Origin: an uncultured Lactobacillus sp.
GTDB taxonomy: Bacteria > Bacillota > Bacilli > Lactobacillales > Lactobacillaceae
Direction of reading: 5' to 3'
Length of the DNA: 29,511 nucleotides
NCBI GenBank assembly: GCA_946409675.1
Contig: CAMJXI010000001.1
Span: 1 to 29,511 of the forward strand
In this document: positions 1 to 6,149 of the stretch, piece by piece
How the letters are laid out: every line of letters begins with the position of its first letter
How positions within the stretch are numbered: position 1 is the first letter of the stretch
The notes under the pieces: model-generated
Seen by the model: only the letters and a program-made list of their open reading frames with translations
What the model was told of the DNA's origin: nothing
The model's database searches: none
Made by a program: the position numbers and the translations under genes

Positions 1-45
1 CCACCGAGATCTACACTCTTTCCCTACACGACGCTCTTCCGATCT
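1..45 (+). other. Illumina adapter remnant (not genomic)
   Basis: The first 45 bases match the 3' 45 bases of the Illumina TruSeq universal adapter (P5 plus read-1 primer), ending in the diagnostic CTCTTCCGATCT. Genomic sequence, an open reading frame for a LytTR domain, starts directly after it. This is a library artefact at a contig end and should be trimmed. Confidence 0.98.
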
Positions 46-248
46 AGAAGCCTTTAACGACCATCAAGAAGCAGCTTGATCCGGCCTTCTTTCTACAGGT
101 GCACCGTTCGGTCATCGTAAACATCGACCAGATCATCTCACTTGAACCAGCAGAAAATCATAACTACACCCTGACCTTACAACAAGGCAAAAAAATCACG
201 GTCGCTCGGACATACGTGAAAGATGTCAAAAAGCGGCTCCAGATTTAA
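46..248 (+). CDS. LytTR-family response regulator, C-terminal fragment
   Basis: An open frame with codons beginning at 48 runs to a TAA at 246-248 and gives about 66 residues. They match the end of a LytTR DNA-binding domain: the FFLQVHRSVIVNIDQI segment, a turn, a TLTLQQGKKITVARTY strand pair and a terminal VKDVKKRLQI helix. LytTR regulators bind DNA through beta strands and usually follow a receiver domain, which is missing here because the contig begins inside the gene. Directly upstream of lrgAB, the natural reading is the LytR response regulator of a LytSR-type system controlling the lrg genes. The 5' end is truncated and the sequence before it is adapter. Confidence 0.88.
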
Positions 249-266
249 TGCCGCCAAAATTAACTG

Positions 267-304
267 AAAGATATTCCTAAAATAAAAGGAAATATCTTTT
301 TCTT
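267..304 (+). terminator. Intrinsic terminator after the LytTR gene
   Basis: A 12-bp stem with one bulge (AAAGATATTCCT pairing with AGGAAATATCTTT) has a short A-rich loop and is followed by a run of T and C/T bases. It lies 19 bases after the LytTR stop codon and separates that gene from lrgAB. Confidence 0.8.
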
Positions 305-315
305 TTTCCTAAATT

Positions 316-429
316 TCTGCTATGATTGACACATTGATTTTATTTTGAACAAACAAAACCCTTTTATATCAAGGGTTTATCGTTAACGAATTCACAAACT
401 TCGTTCTTTTTATAAAAGGGAGATCCATT
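316..429 (+). promoter_or_regulatory. lrgAB promoter and structured leader
   Basis: An extended -10 (TG-C-TATGAT, 318-326) gives a predicted start near 333 and a leader of about 97 nt before the TTG start. Three pairings are visible. AAACCCTT (356-363) pairs with AAGGGTTT (371-378). AACGAA (385-390) pairs with TTCGTT (400-405), followed by CTTTTTAT. CCCTTTTATA (359-368) is also perfectly complementary over 10 bp to TATAAAAGGG (411-420), which holds the lrgA Shine-Dalgarno sequence. The first and third pairings compete for the same bases, so the leader could switch between exposing and hiding the ribosome binding site. No LytR binding consensus was identified with confidence. Confidence 0.55.
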
Positions 430-969
430 TTGCAAAACAAAACAGAGAAGACAAAAAACGCGCCAATTTTGGTGCAGGTAGGCATTTTCGCCGGTATTCT
501 CTTTGTCTCAAGTCTCATTTCGGCACTTTTTCCACCATCATTTCCGGTCCCAACCCCGGTAATTGGTTTGTTACTTCTTTATCTATTATTAACATTCAAA
601 GTAATTAAAGTTGAATGGGTCGATTCCTTTGGCGGATTTTTGATCAGTATCATCAGCTTTATTTTTGTGCCTTCCGGAATTTCGATGCTGCAAAGTATCG
701 ATATTATGAAATCGCAAGGTTTCAAAATTCTATTGGTCATCTTTTTATCGACTATTATTATGCTCGTGACTATTTACTACTCGGCTGACTTGTTGATTAA
801 GTGGCGGGTGAAAAATAAGATGACGGACGATGCAATCACTGGGGCGAGTGACCAGGGTCCGTGGGAAAATCCTTGGACTGAAGAAGAGGTTGCCCAACAC
901 GCAAAGGAAGACGCGGAAGCAAAATTAGCTGAAGAACAAAAAACTAACGAAAGCGAGGACGAAGAATAA
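430..969 (+). CDS. lrgA: CidA/LrgA family holin-like membrane protein
   Basis: This is the LrgA half of an LrgA/LrgB pair, a membrane system tied to control of murein hydrolase activity, autolysis and, in some Firmicutes, pyruvate or small-solute transport. Hydrophobic segments lie at about residues 14-35, 40-56, 64-85 and 96-121, with the family feature of a PTPVIGLLLLYLLL segment near residue 41. The start is a TTG with AAAAGGGAGA 6-10 bases upstream. The stop overlaps the lrgB ATG by one base (TAATG), so translation is coupled. An acidic, charged C-terminal tail of about 45 residues (from about 135) is longer than in typical 110-150 residue LrgA/CidA proteins. Confidence 0.9.
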   Translation: MQNKTEKTKNAPILVQVGIFAGILFVSSLISALFPPSFPVPTPVIGLLLLYLLLTFKVIKVEWVDSFGGFLISIISFIFVPSGISMLQSIDIMKSQGFKILLVIFLSTIIMLVTIYYSADLLIKWRVKNKMTDDAITGASDQGPWENPWTEEEVAQHAKEDAEAKLAEEQKTNESEDEE

Positions 970-1694
970 TGCTTGAAGCCTTAAAACAACCATACTTTGG
1001 GATTTTCGTCTCCATTGCCGTTTACTTGATTGGCGTCTTTTTGTTCAAGAAAAGCGGCGGAAAGTTTTTCTTCCAACCACTTTTTGTTGCGATGATTGTC
1101 GGAATCTTCGCCTTAATTTTATTTAGTAATATTATTCACGTTGATGTCAAAGAAGTTTATCAGACCATGTACAAGCCTGGCGGCGATATTATCTTCTGGT
1201 TTGTGAACCCAGCAACGATTGCCTTTGCGATTCCGCTTTATAAACGAAACGACATTTTGAAGAAATACTGGTTTGAAATTATCGTCTCCCTTTTGATAGG
1301 GACGGTGGTCTCAACTATCCTGATTTTCTTAGTTGCAACTCTCATGGGCCTAGACAAAACCGCAATTTTGGCAATGTTACCTCAAGGAGCTACAACTGCG
1401 ATTGCGTTGCCAATTTCTGAAGCCATTGGTGGTGATCCCGCAATCACGGCCATGACCGCGATTACCAACGGCGTAATTATTTTGGCCGTTGGGGATTACT
1501 TGATTAAGTTATTCCACATGGAAAAATCTCCCGTTGCTCTGGGCTTAGGGTTAGGGACTTCGGGTCATACGCTTGGTTCTGCCAAAGCACTTCGACTTGG
1601 TGAAATTGAAGGATCAACGGCTTCGATTGCCGTGATTGTGATTGGCTTAGTAGTCGATTTGATTGTTCCGATTTTTGCACATTTAGTTATGTAA
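969..1694 (+). CDS. lrgB: LrgB family membrane protein
   Basis: The partner of LrgA, with 241 residues (the family is usually about 230). It is almost entirely hydrophobic, with about 6-8 predicted membrane helices. Family segments include FWFVNPATIAFAIPLYK (near residue 77), LPQGATTAIALPISEAIGG (near 137) and the C-terminal LGLGLGTSGHTLGSAKA stretch (near 192), which is the most conserved part of LrgB/YohK proteins. It starts at the A of the lrgA stop codon and so forms a two-gene operon. No strong hairpin terminator follows; instead a 31-bp dispersed repeat lies 12 bases after the stop. Confidence 0.92.
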   Translation: MLEALKQPYFGIFVSIAVYLIGVFLFKKSGGKFFFQPLFVAMIVGIFALILFSNIIHVDVKEVYQTMYKPGGDIIFWFVNPATIAFAIPLYKRNDILKKYWFEIIVSLLIGTVVSTILIFLVATLMGLDKTAILAMLPQGATTAIALPISEAIGGDPAITAMTAITNGVIILAVGDYLIKLFHMEKSPVALGLGLGTSGHTLGSAKALRLGEIEGSTASIAVIVIGLVVDLIVPIFAHLVM

Positions 1695-1705
1695 AAAACG
1701 AGCTG

Positions 1706-1736
1706 TGACAGAACTCGGTTATCAATTGAGTATCAA
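1706..1736 (+). repeat. 31-bp dispersed repeat, copy 1
   Basis: This segment, beginning TGACAGAACTCGG and ending TTGAGTATCAA, is identical to 23739-23769. Both copies lie just after a plus-strand gene and face a convergent minus-strand gene. ACTC and GAGT within it could form a short stem. Origin unknown. Confidence 0.8.
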
Positions 1737-1750
1737 AGAAGAGCGTTTAC

Positions 1751-2347
1751 TTAATTATCTAATTTTGCCATCTTCTTAAAATGTTGGATTTGGTTGGGAA
1801 TGATAATCACGACTGCAGCGAGCAAGACCGAGTACATCATCGCCGGTGGATAAACCGTTAATGCAATGACTAATCCAGCCAGCTTGATCAAAATATCAAT
1901 CCATAACCACTTACCTCGGTTGTTCATCTGCGAAACCAGTTTATCGTCATGCTTGTTGGCCTCTTTTAACAGGTGGTAGAGCATTTGATTTGCCAGAGTG
2001 ATTAGTAACACCACAATCCCATAGAACGCTTGGGCAGCCGCATTATTGAAGCTAGCGGCGACAATTTGCGTGGTATAGGGAAACAAGGATGAGAAAAAGA
2101 GCGTAATAATCGCTGCCCAGACAATCTGGCCGTTAATTTTCTTAATCGGACCCCAGCTCACGTGCCAGTTGACCCACATTGTACCCAGCCAGAAGAAAGA
2201 CATTGTATACGCAAAAAAATTTTCGCGAAGCGCCCAGAAGCCTGCAAAACTGACTGGGTCTGGTTTTTGTAAGCCAAAAATCAGAATCGTCATAATAATT
2301 GCGAGGACCCCATCCATGAACGAGGTCAATCTCGATTTGCTCATCAT
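1751..2347 (-). CDS. TMEM175-family (DUF1211) membrane protein
   Basis: About 198 residues with about six hydrophobic segments. The N-terminus has the TMEM175 signature RLTSFMDGVLAIIMTIL, a variant of the family's RxxxFSDGVFAIAxTLL motif in which the Ser of FSD is Met. Bacterial members form tetrameric potassium channels, so potassium conductance is the likely but unproven role. The later FFWLGTMWVNWH segment matches the family's second conserved helix. The ATG at 2347 is preferred because GGGAG sits 7 bases ahead of it; an upstream in-frame ATG at 2353 is too close to that site. It is convergent with lrgB and appears to be a single-gene unit. Confidence 0.8.
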   Translation of the reverse strand: MMSKSRLTSFMDGVLAIIMTILIFGLQKPDPVSFAGFWALRENFFAYTMSFFWLGTMWVNWHVSWGPIKKINGQIVWAAIITLFFSSLFPYTTQIVAASFNNAAAQAFYGIVVLLITLANQMLYHLLKEANKHDDKLVSQMNNRGKWLWIDILIKLAGLVIALTVYPPAMMYSVLLAAVVIIIPNQIQHFKKMAKLDN

Positions 2348-2420
2348 ATTCATTCTCCCAAGATACTTTAATTCAATTACTCCATTATTTTGCTAATTTT
2401 TCTTTTGCCTTATTAAAACA

Positions 2421-2466
2421 TAAAAACCCCTAACATGTGCAAATTTGCATCCCTGTTAGAGGTTCA
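2421..2466 (-). terminator. Intrinsic terminator for the MerR-like gene
   Basis: Read on the minus strand, AACCTCTAACA pairs with TGTTAGGGGTT around a loop that itself contains the palindrome TGCAAATTTGCA, and the stem is followed by TTTTTATG. It lies 18 bases past the stop of the upstream minus-strand gene. Confidence 0.8.
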
Positions 2467-2483
2467 ATTCTAATAATCTTTAC

Positions 2484-3197
2484 TTAGTTACGAAATCTAT
2501 TCCACCAGTGTTCCTTTTCATCCTTCAGCTGCATATCAGCCAAAGTCCGGTGTTCTGGGGTCTTGCCTTCATCAAAATTCTCTTGTGCTCTTGCCAAAAT
2601 ACGGCCGCGCGGATCAGCCTTTGCAAGATCTTGTTCTTCTTGTGCCTTAGCAACCTCTTCCATATCAGGTAAGTCATCAGCGAAGACCTCTTCGACTTCG
2701 ACTTCCTCAACTTTAGGAGTTGGTTGAGCAACAGGCTTTTTAACTTCTTTGGGTTCATCCGCCTTACTCAAGAGTTCTTGATTTTGACTCTTGATGGTCG
2801 CCATTTCTTTTTGCAACGTATCGATTGCCTTATTCTGCTTGGTAATCGTTGCTTGAAGCGACGCCATCAACTGTGCCATCTCTGAGGTTTCAGTTTCTTC
2901 AATGGTTAGTGGAACCTCAGCCGAGCTCTTCTTTGTTTTCACAACAAAGATTTGGTTAGCAGCTTCCTTCAAGGTTAACGAAGAGGTCTTGTTCAACTCT
3001 GCAAAATCCTTGATATCCGTGAGATTTTGCTCAGTGTAAAGACGGGTATTTTGTTTCGTCCGTGAGAAATAATCGTCATCTTGCACAACATCTTCAACAA
3101 TCAATGAATATTTCCGCAAAGTCGCCACACTAATACCCAAGCTCTTCGCTGCTTCGTTTGGTGCTACCAAATTTTCGAGACCATGATTTTCCGTCAT
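2484..3197 (-). CDS. MerR-type HTH protein with coiled coil
   Basis: The N-terminus (about residues 10-75) is a MerR-like winged helix: NEAAKSLGISVATLRKYS, then an R-rich segment with RLYTEQNLTDIKDF. A predicted coiled coil covers about 108-145 (TSEMAQLMASLQ then KQNKAIDTLQKEMATIK), followed by an acidic low-complexity stretch and a basic-aromatic tail ending HWWNRFRN. There is no effector-binding domain, so it is not a classical drug- or metal-sensing MerR. The layout resembles chromosome- or plasmid-organising proteins such as RacA, but the function is unknown. The ATG at 3197 is chosen because GGAGG lies 8 bases upstream; a longer TTG reading would start inside that site. It has its own consensus -10 at 3228-3233. 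Confidence 0.75.
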   Translation of the reverse strand: MTENHGLENLVAPNEAAKSLGISVATLRKYSLIVEDVVQDDDYFSRTKQNTRLYTEQNLTDIKDFAELNKTSSLTLKEAANQIFVVKTKKSSAEVPLTIEETETSEMAQLMASLQATITKQNKAIDTLQKEMATIKSQNQELLSKADEPKEVKKPVAQPTPKVEEVEVEEVFADDLPDMEEVAKAQEEQDLAKADPRGRILARAQENFDEGKTPEHRTLADMQLKDEKEHWWNRFRN

Positions 3198-3227
3198 GAT
3201 AATTTCCTCCAAAGATAAACTACTATA

Positions 3228-3256
3228 ATTATATAGTTAATCCCGGCTAATTTCCA
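3228..3256 (-). promoter_or_regulatory. Promoter of the MerR-like gene
   Basis: On the minus strand there is a perfect TATAAT (3228-3233) with a weak TGGAAA at -35 (3251-3256), 17 bp apart. It lies in the 61-bp gap after ddl, so the gene need not depend on ddl transcription. Confidence 0.5.
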
Positions 3257-3258
3257 GA

Positions 3259-4344
3259 CTAGTCCACGTTATGGCTAAGTTCTGTCTTATGATTATGACG
3301 CTCAATTCCAAGTTGGATTAAACGGTCGATTAATTCGCTGTATGGAATACCAGCTTGTTCAAACAATTTAGGATACATACTAATGTTAGTGAATCCTGGA
3401 AGTGCGTTTAATTCATTGAAAATTACTTCGTTAGTACCCTTTTCAAGCATGAAGTCCACTCGTGCAAGGCCAAAAGCCTCGAGTTTTTGGTAGATGGCAA
3501 TTGCTTGTTCGCGAATTGTATCCCGTGCTTCATCAGGAATCGCAGCAGGAATTTGTAACGTTGAAGTTGATGAATCGTCATACTTATTTTCGTAAGTATA
3601 GTAGTCGTTTGTTGCGTTGACGATTTGGCCCACGCCAGAAACGATGGGACGATCATTACCAAGGACAGCAGTCTCAACTTCGATCATGTCGATTGCTTCT
3701 TCAACTAAGACTTTATCGTCATACTTGAATGCTTCAGCAAGTGAAGCTGCATATTCGGCCGCATTATGTGCTGGTGAAATACCAACAGATGATCCTTGGT
3801 TAGAAGGCTTGATGAATAATTTCTTACCTAACTTAGCTGAAACTAAGTCGTAATCAACTAATTCTGGTACTTGATCCTCATATTGCGGACGCTTGATGAC
3901 AATCCAATCAGCGACTTTCAAGCCGATGTCTTCTGCCAAAATTTTGGAGAAATCTTTATCCATGGTTGCGGCAGCTCCCAAAACATCAGAGCCGACAAAT
4001 GGCACGTCGAGAACCCGGAAGAGTCCTTGAATGGCGCCATCTTCACCGATATTACCGTGAATAATGGGGAAGAAAACGTCCATCTTCGGATAGTCACTCA
4101 ATTCGAAGATATGGTTAATATTTTCGACGCTATGTGGGCGTTCCACCACGTACTTAGCGTCTTGTAACAAATTATTTGATTCTACGGGATTAGCTAGATA
4201 GCCATCCTTAGTCATCCCCATGGGATAGACTTCATACTTGTTCTTGTCAATTGCATTGTAAATATTGAAGGCGGAATTGACTGATACTTCGTATTCAGAC
4301 GACATGCCACCAAAAAGTAAACCTACCTTAATTTTTTCTGTCAT
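3259..4344 (-). CDS. ddl: D-alanine--D-alanine ligase
   Basis: A 361-residue ATP-grasp ligase of the usual Ddl length that joins two D-alanines for peptidoglycan precursors in the cytoplasm. Visible motifs are LLFGGMSSEYEVS (residues 9-21), the HGNIGEDGAIQG loop (96-107), the IKPSNQGSSVGIS nucleotide-binding segment (178-190) and the metal-binding FNELNALPGFT near the C-terminus. In the dipeptide-specificity segment YENKYDD the residue equivalent to E. coli DdlB Tyr216 is Tyr255. Many lactobacilli and Leuconostoc have Phe here and make D-Ala-D-Lac. Tyr predicts a true D-Ala-D-Ala ligase. The start is supported by AGAGG 8 bases upstream. Confidence 0.96.
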   Translation of the reverse strand: MTEKIKVGLLFGGMSSEYEVSVNSAFNIYNAIDKNKYEVYPMGMTKDGYLANPVESNNLLQDAKYVVERPHSVENINHIFELSDYPKMDVFFPIIHGNIGEDGAIQGLFRVLDVPFVGSDVLGAAATMDKDFSKILAEDIGLKVADWIVIKRPQYEDQVPELVDYDLVSAKLGKKLFIKPSNQGSSVGISPAHNAAEYAASLAEAFKYDDKVLVEEAIDMIEVETAVLGNDRPIVSGVGQIVNATNDYYTYENKYDDSSTSTLQIPAAIPDEARDTIREQAIAIYQKLEAFGLARVDFMLEKGTNEVIFNELNALPGFTNISMYPKLFEQAGIPYSELIDRLIQLGIERHNHKTELSHNVD

Positions 4345-4377
4345 TATATTGACCTCTCTACAATTACTCGAACCCTT

Positions 4378-4383
4378 ATTATA
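4378..4383 (-). promoter_or_regulatory. -10 box for ddl
   Basis: A perfect TATAAT on the minus strand lies about 34 bases upstream of the ddl ATG. The upstream region is a long A/T run with only a poor -35 match. Confidence 0.5.
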
Positions 4384-4429
4384 CTAATTATTTTTTGATT
4401 TTAAAACTTTTTTTAAATTGATCGTTAGA

Positions 4430-4459
4430 TTACCAATTATTTCTGAAGTTCACTATAAT
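4430..4459 (+). promoter_or_regulatory. Promoter of the CAP-domain gene
   Basis: TTACCA (4430-4435) and TATAAT (4454-4459) are 18 bp apart, with the GGAGGG ribosome binding site 13 bases downstream of the -10. The leader is therefore very short. Confidence 0.5.
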
Positions 4460-4483
4460 GAGATTAACCATTGGAGGGATTTT

Positions 4484-5956
4484 ATGCATTTGAACAGAAC
4501 CAAAAAAATGTTGGCCAGTTTAAGTGTCGCATGCTTATTAAGCTTGCCCGTTACACAAGTGATTGTTCCAACGGGTAATGTTGACGCGGCTATTTTTACG
4601 AAGACCGAGAAAGAGCTGGTAGACCAGCTCCAAACTAAATACGAAAATCTCGATAAGACGCCTTACTCATCAGCAAACCTCTATGAGGTGGCGCCTAGTT
4701 TAGTGGACCCATTTTCTGCAGGTACTTTACCAGCGGCTTACATTAACGCGCAAGTCGCGTACATTAATTACTACAGATCTCTTTTTGACTTGCCCGCAAT
4801 TGTTTCTAACGCAGCGGACAATCAGGCGGCTCAAGTTACAGCCAGCGTCATGGCGGCAGCCCAGGCTAGCCCTTATGTCGATCAACATGGTCTAAACAGT
4901 GTGACCCAGCCAGAATTTATCGATCAAGAAAACTGGTTGACTGCACGTCAAGTTTCATCATCTTCAAACTTGAACTTCAGTTCCTACAATGAAAGTTCAG
5001 GCGACGTTGTAACCGACTATTTGAAAGATAATTACAACTTAACCGGTAACGATACAGGTCACCGGGCTTGGCTACTTTCTACCAGACTTTCTCGAACGGG
5101 GATTGGGGCAGCTTACGGAACTAACGGTATTCGTTATTCCGTTCAAACTGTCATGTACGGAGACGATATCTTCCGTGCCCCAACAAAGAACTCGGTTCCC
5201 TATCCTAGTACAGGTGTCTTCCCAATCGAATTATTGCAAGGTGGCAATATTCCTTGGTCCTACTACCTTTCTGATACGAAACTAACGACTACCCCACAAA
5301 TCACGGTGCGTGACATAGATACTGGCATCACTTCAACCGCAACAAACGTGGGCAACTATAGCAGTCACCAGTATGGGAACTTTAATACAATTTTGACTTA
5401 TTACCCAGGCAATATTAACTTGGTGTCTGGTCACGAGTATCAAGTCGTGATTCAGGGTGTCGCAACGTACAACTTCAAGTTGTACAACCAAGTTCGGGCA
5501 AACCAACCAGCTTATGAGACGCCTGCCACTAAGCCAGTCGTTGAAAAATCCGTGACTGACGTCTTGCGTGATCAACTAACTAAGCAGGCTGAGAAATTAC
5601 GTGATTCGCTCGATGCTGATCGCTTAGTTTCACCAGCCGTGTTTGGCAGATCTTACCAAGATAAAAACAGGATTTACAACTTGGGAGCTGAGCAGTGGTA
5701 CCATGACTTCTACCATTATTCCAACCCGGAACTACAGGCCGGAATTTTGGATGTGCGCGAGCACACGATGAATCGCGAAGTATTTACGAGTCCCTATGCT
5801 AATCAGCAAACCTCAACGCACGCCTACCTCGAGGCTGGAAAGTCATATCCTTATGGTCAGAAAATTGAGCACGATGACTTCACGTGGTACTACTTGGGAA
5901 CCAACCAATGGGTCCGCCAGAAAACAATAAAAACTGTTATCGCTACTAAAATTTAA
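4484..5956 (+). CDS. Secreted CAP-domain protein with SLAP/SH3-like C-terminus
   Basis: A 490-residue exported protein. A signal peptide spans about residues 1-36 (basic NRTKK, hydrophobic core, then VDAAIF). A CAP/SCP-like domain lies at about 85-235, marked by AYINAQVAYINYYRSLFDLP, the GHRAWLLSTRLSRTGIGAAYG segment and YSVQTVMYGDD. A beta-rich linker follows, then a coiled stretch near 365-385. The C-terminal 60 residues carry a surface-attachment motif of the SLAP/DUF5776 type (VFTSPYANQ, then DDFTWYYLGTNQWVRQ). The protein is probably non-covalently held in the cell wall; its substrate is unknown. The ATG at 4484 is preferred because GGAGGG precedes it by five bases and the signal peptide starts there; a longer frame back to 4418 has no site. 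Divergent from ddl. Confidence 0.85.
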   Translation: MHLNRTKKMLASLSVACLLSLPVTQVIVPTGNVDAAIFTKTEKELVDQLQTKYENLDKTPYSSANLYEVAPSLVDPFSAGTLPAAYINAQVAYINYYRSLFDLPAIVSNAADNQAAQVTASVMAAAQASPYVDQHGLNSVTQPEFIDQENWLTARQVSSSSNLNFSSYNESSGDVVTDYLKDNYNLTGNDTGHRAWLLSTRLSRTGIGAAYGTNGIRYSVQTVMYGDDIFRAPTKNSVPYPSTGVFPIELLQGGNIPWSYYLSDTKLTTTPQITVRDIDTGITSTATNVGNYSSHQYGNFNTILTYYPGNINLVSGHEYQVVIQGVATYNFKLYNQVRANQPAYETPATKPVVEKSVTDVLRDQLTKQAEKLRDSLDADRLVSPAVFGRSYQDKNRIYNLGAEQWYHDFYHYSNPELQAGILDVREHTMNREVFTSPYANQQTSTHAYLEAGKSYPYGQKIEHDDFTWYYLGTNQWVRQKTIKTVIATKI

Positions 5957-6005
5957 CATTTAAACAAACAATTTTGATTGTATCTAACTCAGAAATATTC
6001 TAAAA

Positions 6006-6011
6006 TATAAT
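6006..6011 (+). promoter_or_regulatory. Consensus -10 just ahead of hairpin repeat copy 1
   Basis: A perfect TATAAT ends where the 103-bp repeat begins. A transcript starting about six bases later would run through one long hairpin and stop at the repeat's own terminator, giving a possible RNA of about 90 nt. No good -35 is present (TTGTAT is 22 bp away), and copy 2 of the repeat lacks this box, so the promoter is tentative. Confidence 0.3.
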
Positions 6012-6113
6012 TGTAAGGATAGCTTGCAAACTGGGGCCATCTCCACAAAATATTGTGCGAGATGGGAAAAGGCAACTAACTTTTAATAGTTAGCTGCCTT
6101 TTATTGTGCTGTT
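6011..6113 (+). repeat. 103-bp hairpin/terminator repeat, copy 1
   Basis: It matches 7736-7838 at all but two positions. Two hairpins are visible: CCATCTC pairs with GAGATGG enclosing CACAA with TTGTG, then GGCAACTAAC pairs with GTTAGCTGCC. The second is flanked by AAAA on the left and TTTT on the right, making it a bidirectional intrinsic terminator for the CAP-domain gene (plus strand) and for minus-strand transcription entering from the right. Confidence 0.9.
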
Positions 6114-6134
6114 GTTTTATTTTGCATTTTCTGT

Positions 6135-6149
6135 TTGTTAAATTACTTG
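6135..6149 (+). repeat. 15-bp direct repeat at the left IS30 end
   Basis: TTGTTAAATTACTTG is repeated exactly at 7363-7377, directly outside the two ends of the insertion sequence. It is probably a long target-site duplication. Confidence 0.75.

Noticed and set aside
2484..3197. Classical MerR-type metal or drug sensor
   Set aside because: Only the HTH is MerR-like; the rest is coiled coil and acidic low-complexity sequence without a Cys-based or drug-binding domain.
3617..4167. Plus-strand frames of 78 and 98 codons opposite ddl
   Set aside because: Antisense shadows inside a well-recognised gene, with no ribosome binding site and no family resemblance.
6011..6113. tRNA or integron attC site in the 103-bp repeat
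   Set aside because: There is no cloverleaf or CCA-type acceptor, and no attC core boxes (GTTRRRY/RYYYAAC) with the right spacing; the second hairpin is clearly a terminator.
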